Notes: generated from the sequence alone by a model not told the origin. Positions 7,801 through 17,385 are shown, counted from the first letter of the stretch. The stretch: 64,000 bases of DNA from Tundrisphaera lichenicola (GCF_051175385.1 NZ_CP195106.1:434001-498000), one strand, 5' to 3'. Translations and numbers: made by a program.

Positions 7801-10275
7801 ATGCGCGTCCCTCGACGGATCCACTGGCTCGTCCTGTCGGCCGTCACGGCCCTGGGCCCGGCCCTTGCCCCGGCCTCCGACACGCCGGTCGACCCGATCG
7901 GATCGCCGGCGAAGGTCGCCATCGAGCCGGCTCAATCGACCCTGGTTGGCCAGCGGGCGACCCGCCAGTTGATCGCCTCGGCGACCGACCCCGACGGCTC
8001 GATGAGGGACCTGACCAGGGCCCTGACCTGGAGCAGTCTCGACCCGACCATCGCGACAGTCTCGCCCAAGGGACAGGTGGTCCCGGTGGGGAACGGCAAG
8101 GCCACCATTGTGGCTCGGGGGGGGAGCGTCGACGTCCAGGCGACGGTCGAGGTCTCGGGAATGGAGGCCGTCCGACCGGTCAGCTTCCGGAATGACGTGA
8201 TTCCCGCGTTCAGCCAGGCCAATTGCAATATGGGCGCCTGCCACGGGACTCCCACCGGAAAGGGCGGGTTCCGCCTGAGCCTCCGGGGTTACCTCCCCGA
8301 TCAAGATTTCACGATCCTGACCCGCGAGGCCGGCGGTCGGCGGATTAACGTCATGGCCGCCGAGTCGAGCATCCTGCTCCGCAAGCCGACCGGCGAGGTG
8401 GCCCACGAGGGCGGGCTTCGCCTGATCCGCAACTCGAAGTCCTACGAGTATCTCCGCGACTGGATGAAGGAAGGGGCGAAGGACGACCCCGCCGCCCCGC
8501 TCGCGGTGAAGCTCGAGATCCTCCCCGGTGCCCGGGTCCTGAACGCACCGGCCACGAGCCAGCAAGTCGCCGTGGTCGTGCACTACGCCGACGGGTCGTC
8601 ACGCGACGTGACCCCGATCTGCTATTTCAACTCGTCCAGCCCAGAGATCGCCGACGTGGACGCCGACGGATACGTCGCGTTCAAGAACCGGGGCGAGGTC
8701 GCGATCATCGCCCACTACCTCGACCTCGTCGCCAATGTCCGCTTGACGCATCTGGTGGATGTCCCGGGCTTCCAGGTCGCCGAGGTTCCCCGGGATAACA
8801 CGATCGACCAGACCGTCTTCGCCAAGCTGAACCGGATGAGGATCAGCCCGTCCGAGACCTGCACCGACAACGAGTTCATCCGACGGGCCACGCTCGACGC
8901 CCTGGGGATCCTGCCCAAGCCCGAGGAGGTCGAGGCCTTCCTGAACGACCCCTCGCCCGACCGTCGGGCCAGGCTGGTCGACCGGCTCCTGGGTCGCCCC
9001 GAGTTCGCCGACTTCTGGACCCTGAAGTTTGCCGACATCCTCCGGGCCAACGGACGACTGATCGAGACCAAGGGGACTCACGCGTTCAACCGCTGGATCC
9101 GCGAGAACCTCGAGCAGAACGTCCCGCTCGACCAGTTCGTCCGGGAACTCCTGACCGCCAATGGCTCGACCCTCCGGAACCCGGCCGCGAACTATTACCG
9201 GATCAGCCGCGACCCGGAGAACTCGACCGAGACCACCGCTCAGCTCTTCCTCGGCGTCCGGATCCAGTGCGCCAAGTGCCACAACCACCCTTTCGAGCGA
9301 TGGACCCAGGATGATTATTACGGGTTCGCCGCCTTCTTCTCCCGGATCAAGCGGAAGCCCGGCAGCCTGCCCACCGATGAGGTGGTCTACGGGGGCGATT
9401 CGGGCGAGGTCCGCCAGCCCCGGACCGGCAAGGTGATGAAGCCCAAGGCCCTGGGAGGCCCGACCTTCGACGATTCGGGCTCGCCCGACCCGAACATGCT
9501 CGATCGTCGAGAGTCGCTGGCGAACTGGCTGACCGGCCCGGAGAATCCGTTCTTCGCCAAGAGCCTGGTCAACCGGGTCTGGTATCACCTGATGGGCCGG
9601 GGGATCGTCGAGCCGGTGGATGACTTCCGCGACTCGAACCCCGCCTCCAATGACGAGCTGCTCGACGGCCTGACCGCCGACTTCGTCAAGGGCGGGTTCA
9701 ACCTCCGGGCTTTGGTCCGCTCGATCCTGGTGAGCCGGACTTATCAGCTCTCGTCGAAGACCAACGAGTTCAACGCGGCCGACAACCTCTACTTCTCGCA
9801 CGCCGCGACCAAGCTCCTGCCCGCCGAGGTCCTGCTCGACGCGATCTCGTCGGTCACCGGCACCTCGACGCCGTTCGATGGCCTGCCCAAGGGGACGCGA
9901 GCCACCCAGATCCCCGACGGCAAGATGGAGAACCCGTTCCTCAAGACCTTCGGCCGACCGGCCCGCGAGTTGGCTTGCGAGTGCGAGCGAGAGAGCGACT
10001 CGAATCTCTCGCAAGCGTTGCAGCTCATCGGCGGTGCCACGGTCAACGGCAAGCTCCGCGACGACAACGGACGGATGGCCCGCCTGGCCAAGTCCGAGGC
10101 CACTCCCGAGCAGATCACCCGCGAGCTCTATCTCGTCGCCGTGGCCCGGGAACCCAACGCCACCGAGACCGCCGCCGCCGCCAAGCACCTCACCTCGTCC
10201 GCCGACCGACGCCAGGCCGTCGAGGACCTTGGTTGGGTCCTGATCAACTCCAAGGAATTCCTGTTCCGGCATTGA
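7801..10275 (+). CDS. DUF1549/DUF1553 (PSD-type) secreted protein with Ig-like and cytochrome-like sites
   Basis: A planctomycete-typical 824-residue protein. Residues 1-24 form a signal peptide. Residues 38-120 and about 240-320 look like bacterial Ig-like (BIG2) folds (TWSSLDPTIATVSPKGQVVPVGNGKATI; the second has SSPEIADVDADGYVAFKNRG). Between them is a cytochrome-like segment with CNMGACHG (Cys141 onward). DUF1549 covers about 335-545 and includes CAKCHNHPFERWTQDDYY (about 489), a CxxCH typical of covalent haem; DUF1553 covers about 565-815. The start is fixed by AAGGAGG 8 nt upstream. These proteins are usually encoded beside a DUF1501 partner, which is absent here. They are presumed to act outside the cytoplasm, but no reaction is established. 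Haem attachment at the two sites is inferred from the motif only. Confidence 0.93.
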   Translation: MRVPRRIHWLVLSAVTALGPALAPASDTPVDPIGSPAKVAIEPAQSTLVGQRATRQLIASATDPDGSMRDLTRALTWSSLDPTIATVSPKGQVVPVGNGKATIVARGGSVDVQATVEVSGMEAVRPVSFRNDVIPAFSQANCNMGACHGTPTGKGGFRLSLRGYLPDQDFTILTREAGGRRINVMAAESSILLRKPTGEVAHEGGLRLIRNSKSYEYLRDWMKEGAKDDPAAPLAVKLEILPGARVLNAPATSQQVAVVVHYADGSSRDVTPICYFNSSSPEIADVDADGYVAFKNRGEVAIIAHYLDLVANVRLTHLVDVPGFQVAEVPRDNTIDQTVFAKLNRMRISPSETCTDNEFIRRATLDALGILPKPEEVEAFLNDPSPDRRARLVDRLLGRPEFADFWTLKFADILRANGRLIETKGTHAFNRWIRENLEQNVPLDQFVRELLTANGSTLRNPAANYYRISRDPENSTETTAQLFLGVRIQCAKCHNHPFERWTQDDYYGFAAFFSRIKRKPGSLPTDEVVYGGDSGEVRQPRTGKVMKPKALGGPTFDDSGSPDPNMLDRRESLANWLTGPENPFFAKSLVNRVWYHLMGRGIVEPVDDFRDSNPASNDELLDGLTADFVKGGFNLRALVRSILVSRTYQLSSKTNEFNAADNLYFSHAATKLLPAEVLLDAISSVTGTSTPFDGLPKGTRATQIPDGKMENPFLKTFGRPARELACECERESDSNLSQALQLIGGATVNGKLRDDNGRMARLAKSEATPEQITRELYLVAVAREPNATETAAAAKHLTSSADRRQAVEDLGWVLINSKEFLFRH

Positions 10276-10332
10276 GCCGGGACGGCGCGGCGAAGCTCCG
10301 CCGACCAAGCGAGGCGTCCGGAAATCTCAGGA

Positions 10333-10364
10333 GGCCGGGGTTGCGAATCGTCGCAATCCCGGCC
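10333..10364. terminator. Hairpin between convergent genes
   Basis: GGCCGGGGTTGCGA (10333-10346) pairs with 10351-10364 over 14 positions with one G-T wobble and a 4-nt ATCG loop. TTTCGCTT follows on the plus strand. It lies between the DUF1549 gene (stop 10275) and the converging phosphatase (stop 10385), so it probably terminates transcription from both sides. Confidence 0.65.
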
Positions 10365-10384
10365 TTTCGCTTGAGGTCGGAACA

Positions 10385-11974
10385 TCAGGCGTCCTGGACG
10401 CCGGGCTTGCCCGCCTCGACGACGAACGAGGCCTTGTTGATTGCCGGGGCTCCGGGCCTGGTGACGTCCTCGACCACGATGTAATCACTCCGCCAGGCGG
10501 TGGGCGTCACGGTGCATCGGACGTAGCCCCTCTGGGCGTTGAAGAACTTGAGGCCCGCGTTCTCGGCCTTCAGCGCCTCGAATCGTTTGGTCTCGCCGTT
10601 CCCGTTGCCCCCGCTGGAGATCGAGGTTCCGACGAACTCGGCGGCGACCACGGGCGTCTCGGCCTTCCGGTCGTCGACCCGGAGGTCGTTGACCCAGTTG
10701 GAGTGGATGTCGCCGGTCAGGACGACCGGGTTCAGGACCTTCCGGTCGGCGAGGAACTTCACCAGCTCCATCCGCTCGTGGGCGTAGCCCGGCCACTGGT
10801 CCATCGAGTAGCGGTCGTTCTCGTCCGGAGAGAGGTCGACCATCCCCATCATCACCTGCTGGGCCAGGACGTTCCAGGTCCCCGGCGAGGCCAGGAGCGA
10901 CTCTTCGAGCCATCCTTTCTGCTCGGCCCCGAGCATGGTGTTCCTCGGATCCAGGGCATTCTCGTTGAGCTCGGCCCCCTTGTCGTCGTTGGGCTGGTCG
11001 GTCCGATACTGGCGGGTGTCGAGCACGAGCAGCTCGGCCAGTCGACCGTAGGAGGCCTTGCGGTAGAGCTGCATGTCGGGCCCTCGGGGGATCGAGCCGG
11101 CCCGGAGCGGCATGCTCTCGTAATAGGCCTGATAGGCGTTGGCCCGGCGGATCAGGAAGGCGACCGGATCGACCCCCGACTCCTCGGAAACAGCCCCCGC
11201 GCAGTTGTTGTCGAATTCGTGGTCGTCCCAGGTCACCAGCCAGGGGCATCGGGCGTGGGCCGCCTGGAGGAAGGGGTCGGCCCGGTACTGGGCGTGGCGG
11301 ATCCGGTAATCATCCAGGCTGTTGATCTCCTCGCCCAGATGCTTGCGGACCTTCCCGTCCCGACCCCCGTATTCGTAGATGTAATCGCCGAGGTGGAGGA
11401 TCAGGTCCAATTCATCCTTGGCCATGTGCTCGTAGGCAGTGAACAGGCCCTGCTCGTAGTTCTGGCAGGAGGCGAAGGCGAACCGGAGCGAGTCGGGTCG
11501 GGTCGACGCCCCGGGCAGGGTCCGGGTTCGGCCGATCCGGCTCTCGGCGTCCCCGGCGCGGAACCGGTACCAGTACCAACGGTCGGGCTCGAGCCCTTCG
11601 GCCTCGACGTGGACCGAGTGGCCGAGCTGTGGCGTGGCCACGGCGGTCCCCCGGCGGACGATCCGCTTCATGGACTCGTCGTCGGCGATCTCCCAGGTCA
11701 CGTCGATCGCCTCGGGAGGGAGCCCGCCGCCGGGCTCGAAGGGCCGGGGAGCCAGCCGGGTCCAGAGGACGACCCCCGAACTGGTGGGGTCCCCCGAGGT
11801 GACGCCCAAGGTGAACGGGTCATCCCCGAGCGCGAACCGGCGCGAGATCGAGCCCATGGAACGGCCGGCGAGCCAGGGCAGGGAGGCCATCGCCGCCCCG
11901 GAGGCCAGGAACAACCGCCGGCTGACCTTGCCCTCGCGTCGGGCGGCCTCGCGAATTTCGTTGATTTCAAACAT
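10385..11974 (-). CDS. phoD: PhoD-like alkaline phosphatase/phosphodiesterase, Tat-exported
   Basis: About 529 residues. The N-terminus carries SRRLFLASGAAMASLPWLAG, a twin-arginine signal, so the folded metalloenzyme would be exported. Residues about 50-150 form the PhoD N-terminal beta-sandwich (FTLGVTSGDPTSSGVVLWTRL). The catalytic domain shows LHLGDYIYEYGG, VTWDDHEFDNN, LVLDTRQYR and VLTGDIHSNWVNDL, which hold the metal ligands and match PhoD rather than PhoA. It releases phosphate from phosphomono- or diesters outside the cytoplasm. The start has AGGA about 10 nt upstream. It converges with the DUF1549 gene and is followed upstream by the separate two-component operon. No Pho box was identified. 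Confidence 0.92.
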   Translation of the reverse strand: MFEINEIREAARREGKVSRRLFLASGAAMASLPWLAGRSMGSISRRFALGDDPFTLGVTSGDPTSSGVVLWTRLAPRPFEPGGGLPPEAIDVTWEIADDESMKRIVRRGTAVATPQLGHSVHVEAEGLEPDRWYWYRFRAGDAESRIGRTRTLPGASTRPDSLRFAFASCQNYEQGLFTAYEHMAKDELDLILHLGDYIYEYGGRDGKVRKHLGEEINSLDDYRIRHAQYRADPFLQAAHARCPWLVTWDDHEFDNNCAGAVSEESGVDPVAFLIRRANAYQAYYESMPLRAGSIPRGPDMQLYRKASYGRLAELLVLDTRQYRTDQPNDDKGAELNENALDPRNTMLGAEQKGWLEESLLASPGTWNVLAQQVMMGMVDLSPDENDRYSMDQWPGYAHERMELVKFLADRKVLNPVVLTGDIHSNWVNDLRVDDRKAETPVVAAEFVGTSISSGGNGNGETKRFEALKAENAGLKFFNAQRGYVRCTVTPTAWRSDYIVVEDVTRPGAPAINKASFVVEAGKPGVQDA

Positions 11975-12168
11975 GAGTCGATGGTCCTGCGTGAGATCGT
12001 TGCCCGGATCGCCCCGGCGCCAGTGGTCGGATCATTTGCCGCATTTCTCCGGCATTTTCGCCGAGTTTGACCCCGCAGGCGAGCCATTGCCGCGAACTTT
12101 TCCGAGACTTCACGCGACCTTCGGCCCGTCTACACGATCGGCCCCGAGCCTCCTTCCAGCCACGCTGG

Positions 12169-13650
12169 TCAGATCGCGGCGGCCGTCCTCGACGGCTCGA
12201 TCTCGCTCGCTTTCGCCCCCGGGAAGCGGATCACGAACCGGGTCCCGCGTCCGGGTTGACTCTCGACCTCGATCGACCCGCCGGAGGCGACCACGATCCG
12301 TCGGACGACCGAGAGGCCGAGCCCGACGCCGCCCCGGCCGAGCCGACGGGCCTGGGGGGAACGATAGAACGGGTCGAAGATGGAGGCAAGCTCGTCGTCC
12401 GTCATCCCCATCCCCGAGTCCTCGATCACGAGGTTCGTCAGGCCCGATTCCGAGCGGCAGGAGACGACGACCGGCGTCGACGGGTCGCTGTACTTCAGGG
12501 CGTTTTCCACGAGATTCTCCAGGAGCTGGGCCAGGAGCGAGGGGTGGGCACGGACCCATGCCGGATCATCGGGCACTTCGACGCGGAGGTCGGCGGCCCG
12601 GGGGTGATCCGACCAGCGCCCGAGCTGCTCGGGGACCCATGCGGTGAGGTCGATCGGCTCGCGATCGGGGGCCATCGCCTCGCTCTCTGTCCGGGCCAGG
12701 AACAGGAGGGCCTCGACGATCTGTCGGAGTCGTTCGGCCTCGCGATGGACCTGATCCAGGGCCTGCTCGTACTCCTCGGGCGGTCGAGGGCGGCGTCGGA
12801 TGACCTCGACGAGATTCAGGAGGCCCGCGAGCGGGGTCCGGAGCTGGTGGGAGGCGTCGCCGGTGAACTGGCGTTGCCGTTCGAGCGTGGCGTGGAGTCG
12901 CCCCAGGAGTTCGTTGAAGGCCCGGCCGAGATCCTCCAACTCGTCGCCGGTCCCCGGGCTCGGGAGCCGGTAACCGCCGTCCGCCGCCGTCATCTCGCGG
13001 GCGGCCTTCGCCATCCGGGTCATGGGCGACAGCGCACTCCGGCAGAGTCGGCGACCGACGGCGGCGCAGAGCAGCCAGAGTGCCATCGAGACCCCCGCCA
13101 ACGCGACGGCCAGGCGTCCCAGGCTCGACTTGATCGGGGCCGGCGAGAGCCCGACGGTCAGGACCAGCTCCGGGTATTCGACATCGTCCCCGGGATCGTC
13201 GTCTTCGGGATGGCCCTTGCCGATCTTCAAGAGTTCCGGCAAGCGGAGATGCCTCCGGGCGATCCACCAGTCGTCGAAGTCGCCGATCGAAGTCGCGTCG
13301 CCGGCCCGCTCGGGCAGTAATTTGGAGACGAAGGGCGGGGAAAATTCGCCGAAACGGATGTTCGGCGATTGGTCGATGAGGCCGCCGAGCCGGTCCTGGA
13401 TGATCCACCGGACATCCTCGACCCCGGTGTCCATGCCGAGGGTCAATCGGCGGTCCTCCGGCTCCCACTCCAGGCCGTCGGTCTCCACGTCGACCGCCGC
13501 TTCCAGCGTGTCGAGGGCCTTCTCCAGCCGCTCGTCGATCTGACGGGTCAAGTAGGAGTGGCCGAGCAGGTAGAGGGCCCCGGAGAAGCCCAGGAGCACC
13601 ACGGCCAGGGCCCCCAGGAAGAACAGCGAGAGGCGCGTCGATAGGTTCAT
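12169..13650 (-). CDS. Two-component sensor histidine kinase (HAMP, CusS/QseC-like architecture)
   Basis: 493 residues from MNLSTRLSLFFLGALAVVLL. I chose the ATG at 13650 because it forms an ATGA overlap with the stop of the response-regulator gene; the longer open frame upstream is only that gene's shadow. TM1 is about 8-30; an acidic extracytoplasmic sensor follows (about 31-190, including DDDPGDD); TM2 is about 190-212; then HAMP. The dimerisation box is FTGDASHQLRTPLAGLLN with His268. The ATPase domain has ENALKYSD (N box), DSGMGM (G1), GGVGLGLSVV (G2) and GTRFVIRFP. It autophosphorylates His268 and passes phosphate to the partner regulator. The acidic sensor suggests a cation or envelope signal, but no ligand can be named. 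Confidence 0.92.
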   Translation of the reverse strand: MNLSTRLSLFFLGALAVVLLGFSGALYLLGHSYLTRQIDERLEKALDTLEAAVDVETDGLEWEPEDRRLTLGMDTGVEDVRWIIQDRLGGLIDQSPNIRFGEFSPPFVSKLLPERAGDATSIGDFDDWWIARRHLRLPELLKIGKGHPEDDDPGDDVEYPELVLTVGLSPAPIKSSLGRLAVALAGVSMALWLLCAAVGRRLCRSALSPMTRMAKAAREMTAADGGYRLPSPGTGDELEDLGRAFNELLGRLHATLERQRQFTGDASHQLRTPLAGLLNLVEVIRRRPRPPEEYEQALDQVHREAERLRQIVEALLFLARTESEAMAPDREPIDLTAWVPEQLGRWSDHPRAADLRVEVPDDPAWVRAHPSLLAQLLENLVENALKYSDPSTPVVVSCRSESGLTNLVIEDSGMGMTDDELASIFDPFYRSPQARRLGRGGVGLGLSVVRRIVVASGGSIEVESQPGRGTRFVIRFPGAKASEIEPSRTAAAI

Positions 13651-14336
13651 GAGGCCGCTTCTCCGGGCTCGCCGAGGGCATAGCCCCGGCCTCGGAGCGT
13701 GAGGATGATCCTCCCGCCGTGGGCCTCGAGCTTGCGCCTCAACTCGAAGACGTGGACTTCCAGCGTGTTGGATAGGCCGTCGTAACGCTCCTCCCAGACG
13801 TGCTCGTAGATCCTCGTCCGCGAGAGGACCTGCCCGGGATGGCGGAGGAAGAAGACCAGCAGCCCATATTCCCTGGCCGTCAGGTCGAGGGGATGTCCGC
13901 CCCGCTCGGCCCTCTGGGTGGCCAGGTCGACCGCGACGTCGCGAAAGTGGAGCGTCGTGCCGGGCCGACCTTCGCCGCGGCGGAGCAGGGCCCGGACCCT
14001 GGCCAGCAGCTCGTCGAAGGCGTAAGGCTTGCACAGGTAGTCATCGGCGCCGCCATCCAGCCCGCGAACCCGGTCGGAGACCGCGTCCCTCGCCGTCAGG
14101 AACAGGACCGGAGTGTCGCGGTCGCGCTGGCGGAACCGGCGGAGGATCGTCAGGCCGTCCTGGGCCGGGAGCCACCAGTCGAGCAGCACGAGATCCCACG
14201 AGCCGGTTTGCAGGGCCGACCAGGCGGACTCCCCGTCGGCCGCCTGCTCGACGATGAATCCTTCCTCGCGGAGCCCGCGAGAGACGGAGGAGGAGATCAG
14301 ATCATCGTCCTCGACCATCAAGATGCGAATCCCCAT
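13647..14336 (-). CDS. OmpR/PhoB-family response regulator
   Basis: 229 residues. The receiver domain (3-115) has the acidic pair EDD at 9-11, the phospho-acceptor Asp53 in LVLLDWWLPAQDG, Thr in FLTARD and Lys in YLCKPYAF. A winged-helix DNA-binding domain follows (about 130-225) with LTAREYGLLVFFLRHPGQVLSR, VHVFELRRKL and LRGRGYAL, diagnostic of the OmpR class. It overlaps the downstream kinase gene by 4 nt (ATGA), so the two are translationally coupled and form one system. Targets are unknown; no efflux or RND genes sit nearby to suggest a metal stimulus. Confidence 0.94.
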   Translation of the reverse strand: MGIRILMVEDDDLISSSVSRGLREEGFIVEQAADGESAWSALQTGSWDLVLLDWWLPAQDGLTILRRFRQRDRDTPVLFLTARDAVSDRVRGLDGGADDYLCKPYAFDELLARVRALLRRGEGRPGTTLHFRDVAVDLATQRAERGGHPLDLTAREYGLLVFFLRHPGQVLSRTRIYEHVWEERYDGLSNTLEVHVFELRRKLEAHGGRIILTLRGRGYALGEPGEAAS

Positions 14337-14403
14337 GGCATGATCCTACCCGAGTTCGGCCCGTCGTCCCGGATCATTCTACCTCGGAGCTTCGAAATCA
14401 CCC

Positions 14404-14661
14404 TCACATCCATCGCCCCCGGCCCACCAAGGAGTAGGCGGCCTGGTCATCGGTCGCGGTCAGGCTCAAGACGGCCAGATCGTCCTGCGTCCCGCGGTCC
14501 TTCGCGATCAGGCCGAACCTCGCCAGGAGGTTGTTCCCCTCGGAGACGGCCCGAGCGTTGCGGCTCCATCGAATCGATTCTTCCCGATCGGTCGTTCTTG
14601 TCGAACACGTAAGTCGGGCGAGTTGTGGGGGGACAGGGCGATTTTTGCGGGTGCTGGTCAT
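14404..14661 (-). CDS. Small hypothetical protein upstream of the two-component operon
   Basis: 85 residues with no recognised domain. The N-terminus is basic and the C-terminal half (AVSEGNNLLARFGLIAKDRG) could form a helix. Support for it being real is modest: GAGG about 7 nt before the ATG, same strand and close spacing to both the preceding small membrane-protein gene (33 nt) and the response regulator (67 nt). Composition does not exclude a chance frame. Confidence 0.35.
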   Translation of the reverse strand: MTSTRKNRPVPPQLARLTCSTRTTDREESIRWSRNARAVSEGNNLLARFGLIAKDRGTQDDLAVLSLTATDDQAAYSLVGRGRWM

Positions 14662-14694
14662 CGGAATTCCTCGATCGGTTCGGGACGATGTGCT

Positions 14695-14943
14695 TCAAAG
14701 ATCGCGGAGGAGTCGGGGACGATGCGCGATCCGGGGGTCGATCCGGCCTCGCGAACGGATGCTCGACGGCGTGTCGTGCCCAATCCGGCAGGACCTGACT
14801 CGTCCGATGATCCAGCCGATAATCCGGCCGAGGGCCAGATCAAGGAGGGCCATCGCGTACAAAATGAGGAACCCTTCCGCGAGGCCGAGGCAGGCCCCCC
14901 GGAGGGCCGGTAGGATCAGGACTTCGATCGTCGATGAATTCAT
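14695..14943 (-). CDS. Small membrane protein
   Basis: 82 residues. A strong ribosome site GGAGGAGG sits 6 nt before the ATG, the main reason for calling it. Residues 5-45 are hydrophobic and could form one or two membrane helices (VLILPALRGACLGLAEGFLI then LYAMALLDLALGRIIGWIIG), followed by a basic, Arg-rich tail on the cytoplasmic side. No family is recognised. It is first in a possible minus-strand unit with the 85-residue gene and the response-regulator pair. Confidence 0.55.
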   Translation of the reverse strand: MNSSTIEVLILPALRGACLGLAEGFLILYAMALLDLALGRIIGWIIGRVRSCRIGHDTPSSIRSRGRIDPRIAHRPRLLRDL

Positions 14944-15247
14944 GACAAGCCTCCTCCAAGCTTCCCGATGGCGAATGCCGATCGGGTCGGAACATGGAGG
15001 AAGCTTAGGGAGTCAACCTTAAACCATCATGATCTCCGGATTAATTGCGGTTAACCTTGGAGTAAGTGTTGTTCTTGCAGGGGGTTGCGTTCCGGGCGGA
15101 TGGCCGCGAGGACGCGAAATGAGCCTTCGGTCGCGCCCCCGGATCTTGCGGGATTCGGGTTTGCCCGGCTCGGCGGTTGCTCCCGAGCTGGGGGCCTGGC
15201 AGACTGGCGACGATGCCCAGCCGACCTCTCCCCGAGGAGTTTCTTCC

Positions 15248-17371
15248 ATGAAGTGCCGACTCGCGATCGTGATCCTCAGCGTGGCGGGGCTCGCCGGCCC
15301 CGTGCTCGCCCAGTCCGCGGCGGAACGCGGGCAGACCGCCGCCTATGTGTCGGCGTTCCAGAATCCGGATGGCGGGTTCGCCGCGAAGCCCGGCCAGGCG
15401 TCGAGCCTGGGCTCAACCTCGTCGGCGATCCGGATCCTCGGGTATGTCGGCGGTTCGGTCCCGGATGTCCCGGGGGCCATCGCCTACGTCCGGTCGTGCC
15501 ACGACCCGGCCTCCGGGGGGTTCGCCCCGACCCCGGGCGGCAAGCCCGACGTCGTGACCACGGCCATCGGCCTGATGGCGATCTCGGCCCTGAAGCTCGA
15601 TCCCAAGCCTTACGAAGAAGGGGCGAACGCCTTCCTTTCGAGGAATGCCGGGACCTTCGAGGAGGTCCGGATGGCCGTCGCCGGACTCGAAGCGATCCGG
15701 GCGAACTCGCTGGACTTCCCCCGATGGTCCGAGCTGGTCAAGGAGGGGCAGAATCCCGACGGGACCTTCGGGACCGGCCCGGAGAAGGCCCGCGCGACCG
15801 GCTCCAGGGTCGTTGCGCTCCTGAGGATGGGCGTGACCCTGGAGGAGCCCCAGAAGGGCGCGATCCTGGCCGCGCTCCGACAGGGGCAGAGGCCCGACGG
15901 CGGGTGGTCGGAAGGGGACGGCCCGTCCGACCTGGGGTCCTCGTATCGGATCATGCGGGGCTTCTACATGCTCAAGGAGAAGCCCGACCTGAACCGGCTC
16001 CGGGGTTACATCGCCGGCCTTCGCCAGTCCGACGGCGGTTATGCCGCGAAACCCGGCGGGCCTTCCGAATTGAGCCCAACATATTACTGCTCGATCATGT
16101 CCTACTGGGCCCGGCAGCTCGACGGCGAGCCGGCCCTGATCGAGACCGCCGGATTCACTCCATTGTTCAACGGCAAGGACCTGACGGGGTGGGAGGGCGA
16201 TCCCAACCTCTGGTCGGCACGCGACGGCGTGCTGGTGGGCGAATCGCCCGGGATCAAGGAGAATAACTTCCTGGCGACCGACGCGAGCTATGCTGACTTC
16301 ATCCTCCAGTACTCGGTCCGCCTGACCGACAACGTCGGCAACAGCGGCGTGCAGTTCCGGAGCGTCCGGGTGCCGGGTCACGAGATGTCGGGCTACCAGG
16401 CCGATATCGGCGAGGGCTACTGGGGATGCCTCTACGACGAGTCGAGGCGGAATCGGATCCTCACCCAGGCCAACCCCAAGGCGATCGAAGGGCTCCATCT
16501 GGGGGACTGGAACCACGTGATGGTCCGAGCTATGGGCGACCACATCACGATCTCGCTGAACGGCGTGACCTCGGTCGACTACCGTGAAACCGACTCCGGG
16601 ATCTCTTGTGAGGGGCGGATCGCCGTGCAGATTCACGCGGGCGGCCCGATGAAGGTCGAGTTCAAGGATGTCCTGATCCAGCCCCTGCCCATCGCGAAGG
16701 TTGACGATCAGCCTAACGCCCCCGGGTTCCACCTCCGGACGGTCAAGACCCCCTCGGGCGATCGGAAGTATTCGGTCTACGTCCCGACCGGCTACGACGG
16801 CTCGAAGGAGTACCCGGCCGTCCTGTTCCTCCACGGTTCGGGCGAGCGGGGCGATGATGGGATTCAAGGTGGGCAGATCGGCCTGGGGGCCGCGATCCTG
16901 GCGCATCCCGATCGGTTCCCGGCCATCGTCGTCTTGCCCCAGGCGTCGAAGACCTGGGCCGCCGACTCGGACGACGCCAAGGCCGCGCTCGCGGCGCTCG
17001 ATGACGTGCAGGCGGCCTACAAGGTCGACAAGAGCCGGGTCGTCCTGACCGGCCTCTCTATGGGCGGGGCGGGAACCTGGTCGATCGCCGCGGCCCATCC
17101 CGACCGATTCGCGGCCCTCGTCCCGATCTGCGGACGGGGCGAGCCCGAAGACGCCTCGAAGATCAAGGGTCTGCCAACCTGGGTCGTCGTCGGCGACCGC
17201 GACCGGATCGAGACCGTCCGGAACGCCCGCGACATGGTCGCCGCACTCCGACCCGCCGGGGGCGATGTCCGGTACACCGAGTATCGCGAGGTCGGCCACA
17301 ACAGCTGGGACCGGGCTTATGATGACCCGGCCCTGATCGGCTGGATGCTCCAGCAGCAACGCAAACCCTGA
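15248..17371 (+). CDS. Secreted three-domain protein: prenyltransferase-like repeats, DUF1080, esterase
   Basis: About 707 residues. Start 15248 is chosen because it begins a good signal peptide (cleavage near VLAQS, about residue 20) and follows GAGGAG by 8 nt; the longer frame from 15029 adds an implausible Arg-rich leader. Domain 1 (about 22-295) has repeated alpha-toroid units of the prenyltransferase/squalene-oxidase type (NPDGGFAAKPG, SGGFAPTPGGKPD, RPDGGWSEGDG, SDGGYAAKPGG). Domain 2 (about 300-480) is DUF1080/3-keto-disaccharide hydrolase (FTPLFNGKDLTGWEG, NSGVQFRS, GYQADIGEGYWGCLYDE). Domain 3 (about 495-705) is an alpha/beta hydrolase with GLSMGG (Ser604), VVVGDRD and a late VGHNSW His, like the phospholipase/carboxylesterase family. 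Cutting of a sugar-containing, possibly acylated polymer is a reasonable inference. It converges with the next gene. Confidence 0.88.
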   Translation: MKCRLAIVILSVAGLAGPVLAQSAAERGQTAAYVSAFQNPDGGFAAKPGQASSLGSTSSAIRILGYVGGSVPDVPGAIAYVRSCHDPASGGFAPTPGGKPDVVTTAIGLMAISALKLDPKPYEEGANAFLSRNAGTFEEVRMAVAGLEAIRANSLDFPRWSELVKEGQNPDGTFGTGPEKARATGSRVVALLRMGVTLEEPQKGAILAALRQGQRPDGGWSEGDGPSDLGSSYRIMRGFYMLKEKPDLNRLRGYIAGLRQSDGGYAAKPGGPSELSPTYYCSIMSYWARQLDGEPALIETAGFTPLFNGKDLTGWEGDPNLWSARDGVLVGESPGIKENNFLATDASYADFILQYSVRLTDNVGNSGVQFRSVRVPGHEMSGYQADIGEGYWGCLYDESRRNRILTQANPKAIEGLHLGDWNHVMVRAMGDHITISLNGVTSVDYRETDSGISCEGRIAVQIHAGGPMKVEFKDVLIQPLPIAKVDDQPNAPGFHLRTVKTPSGDRKYSVYVPTGYDGSKEYPAVLFLHGSGERGDDGIQGGQIGLGAAILAHPDRFPAIVVLPQASKTWAADSDDAKAALAALDDVQAAYKVDKSRVVLTGLSMGGAGTWSIAAAHPDRFAALVPICGRGEPEDASKIKGLPTWVVVGDRDRIETVRNARDMVAALRPAGGDVRYTEYREVGHNSWDRAYDDPALIGWMLQQQRKP

Positions 17372-17385
17372 ACCCCGGTTGATCC

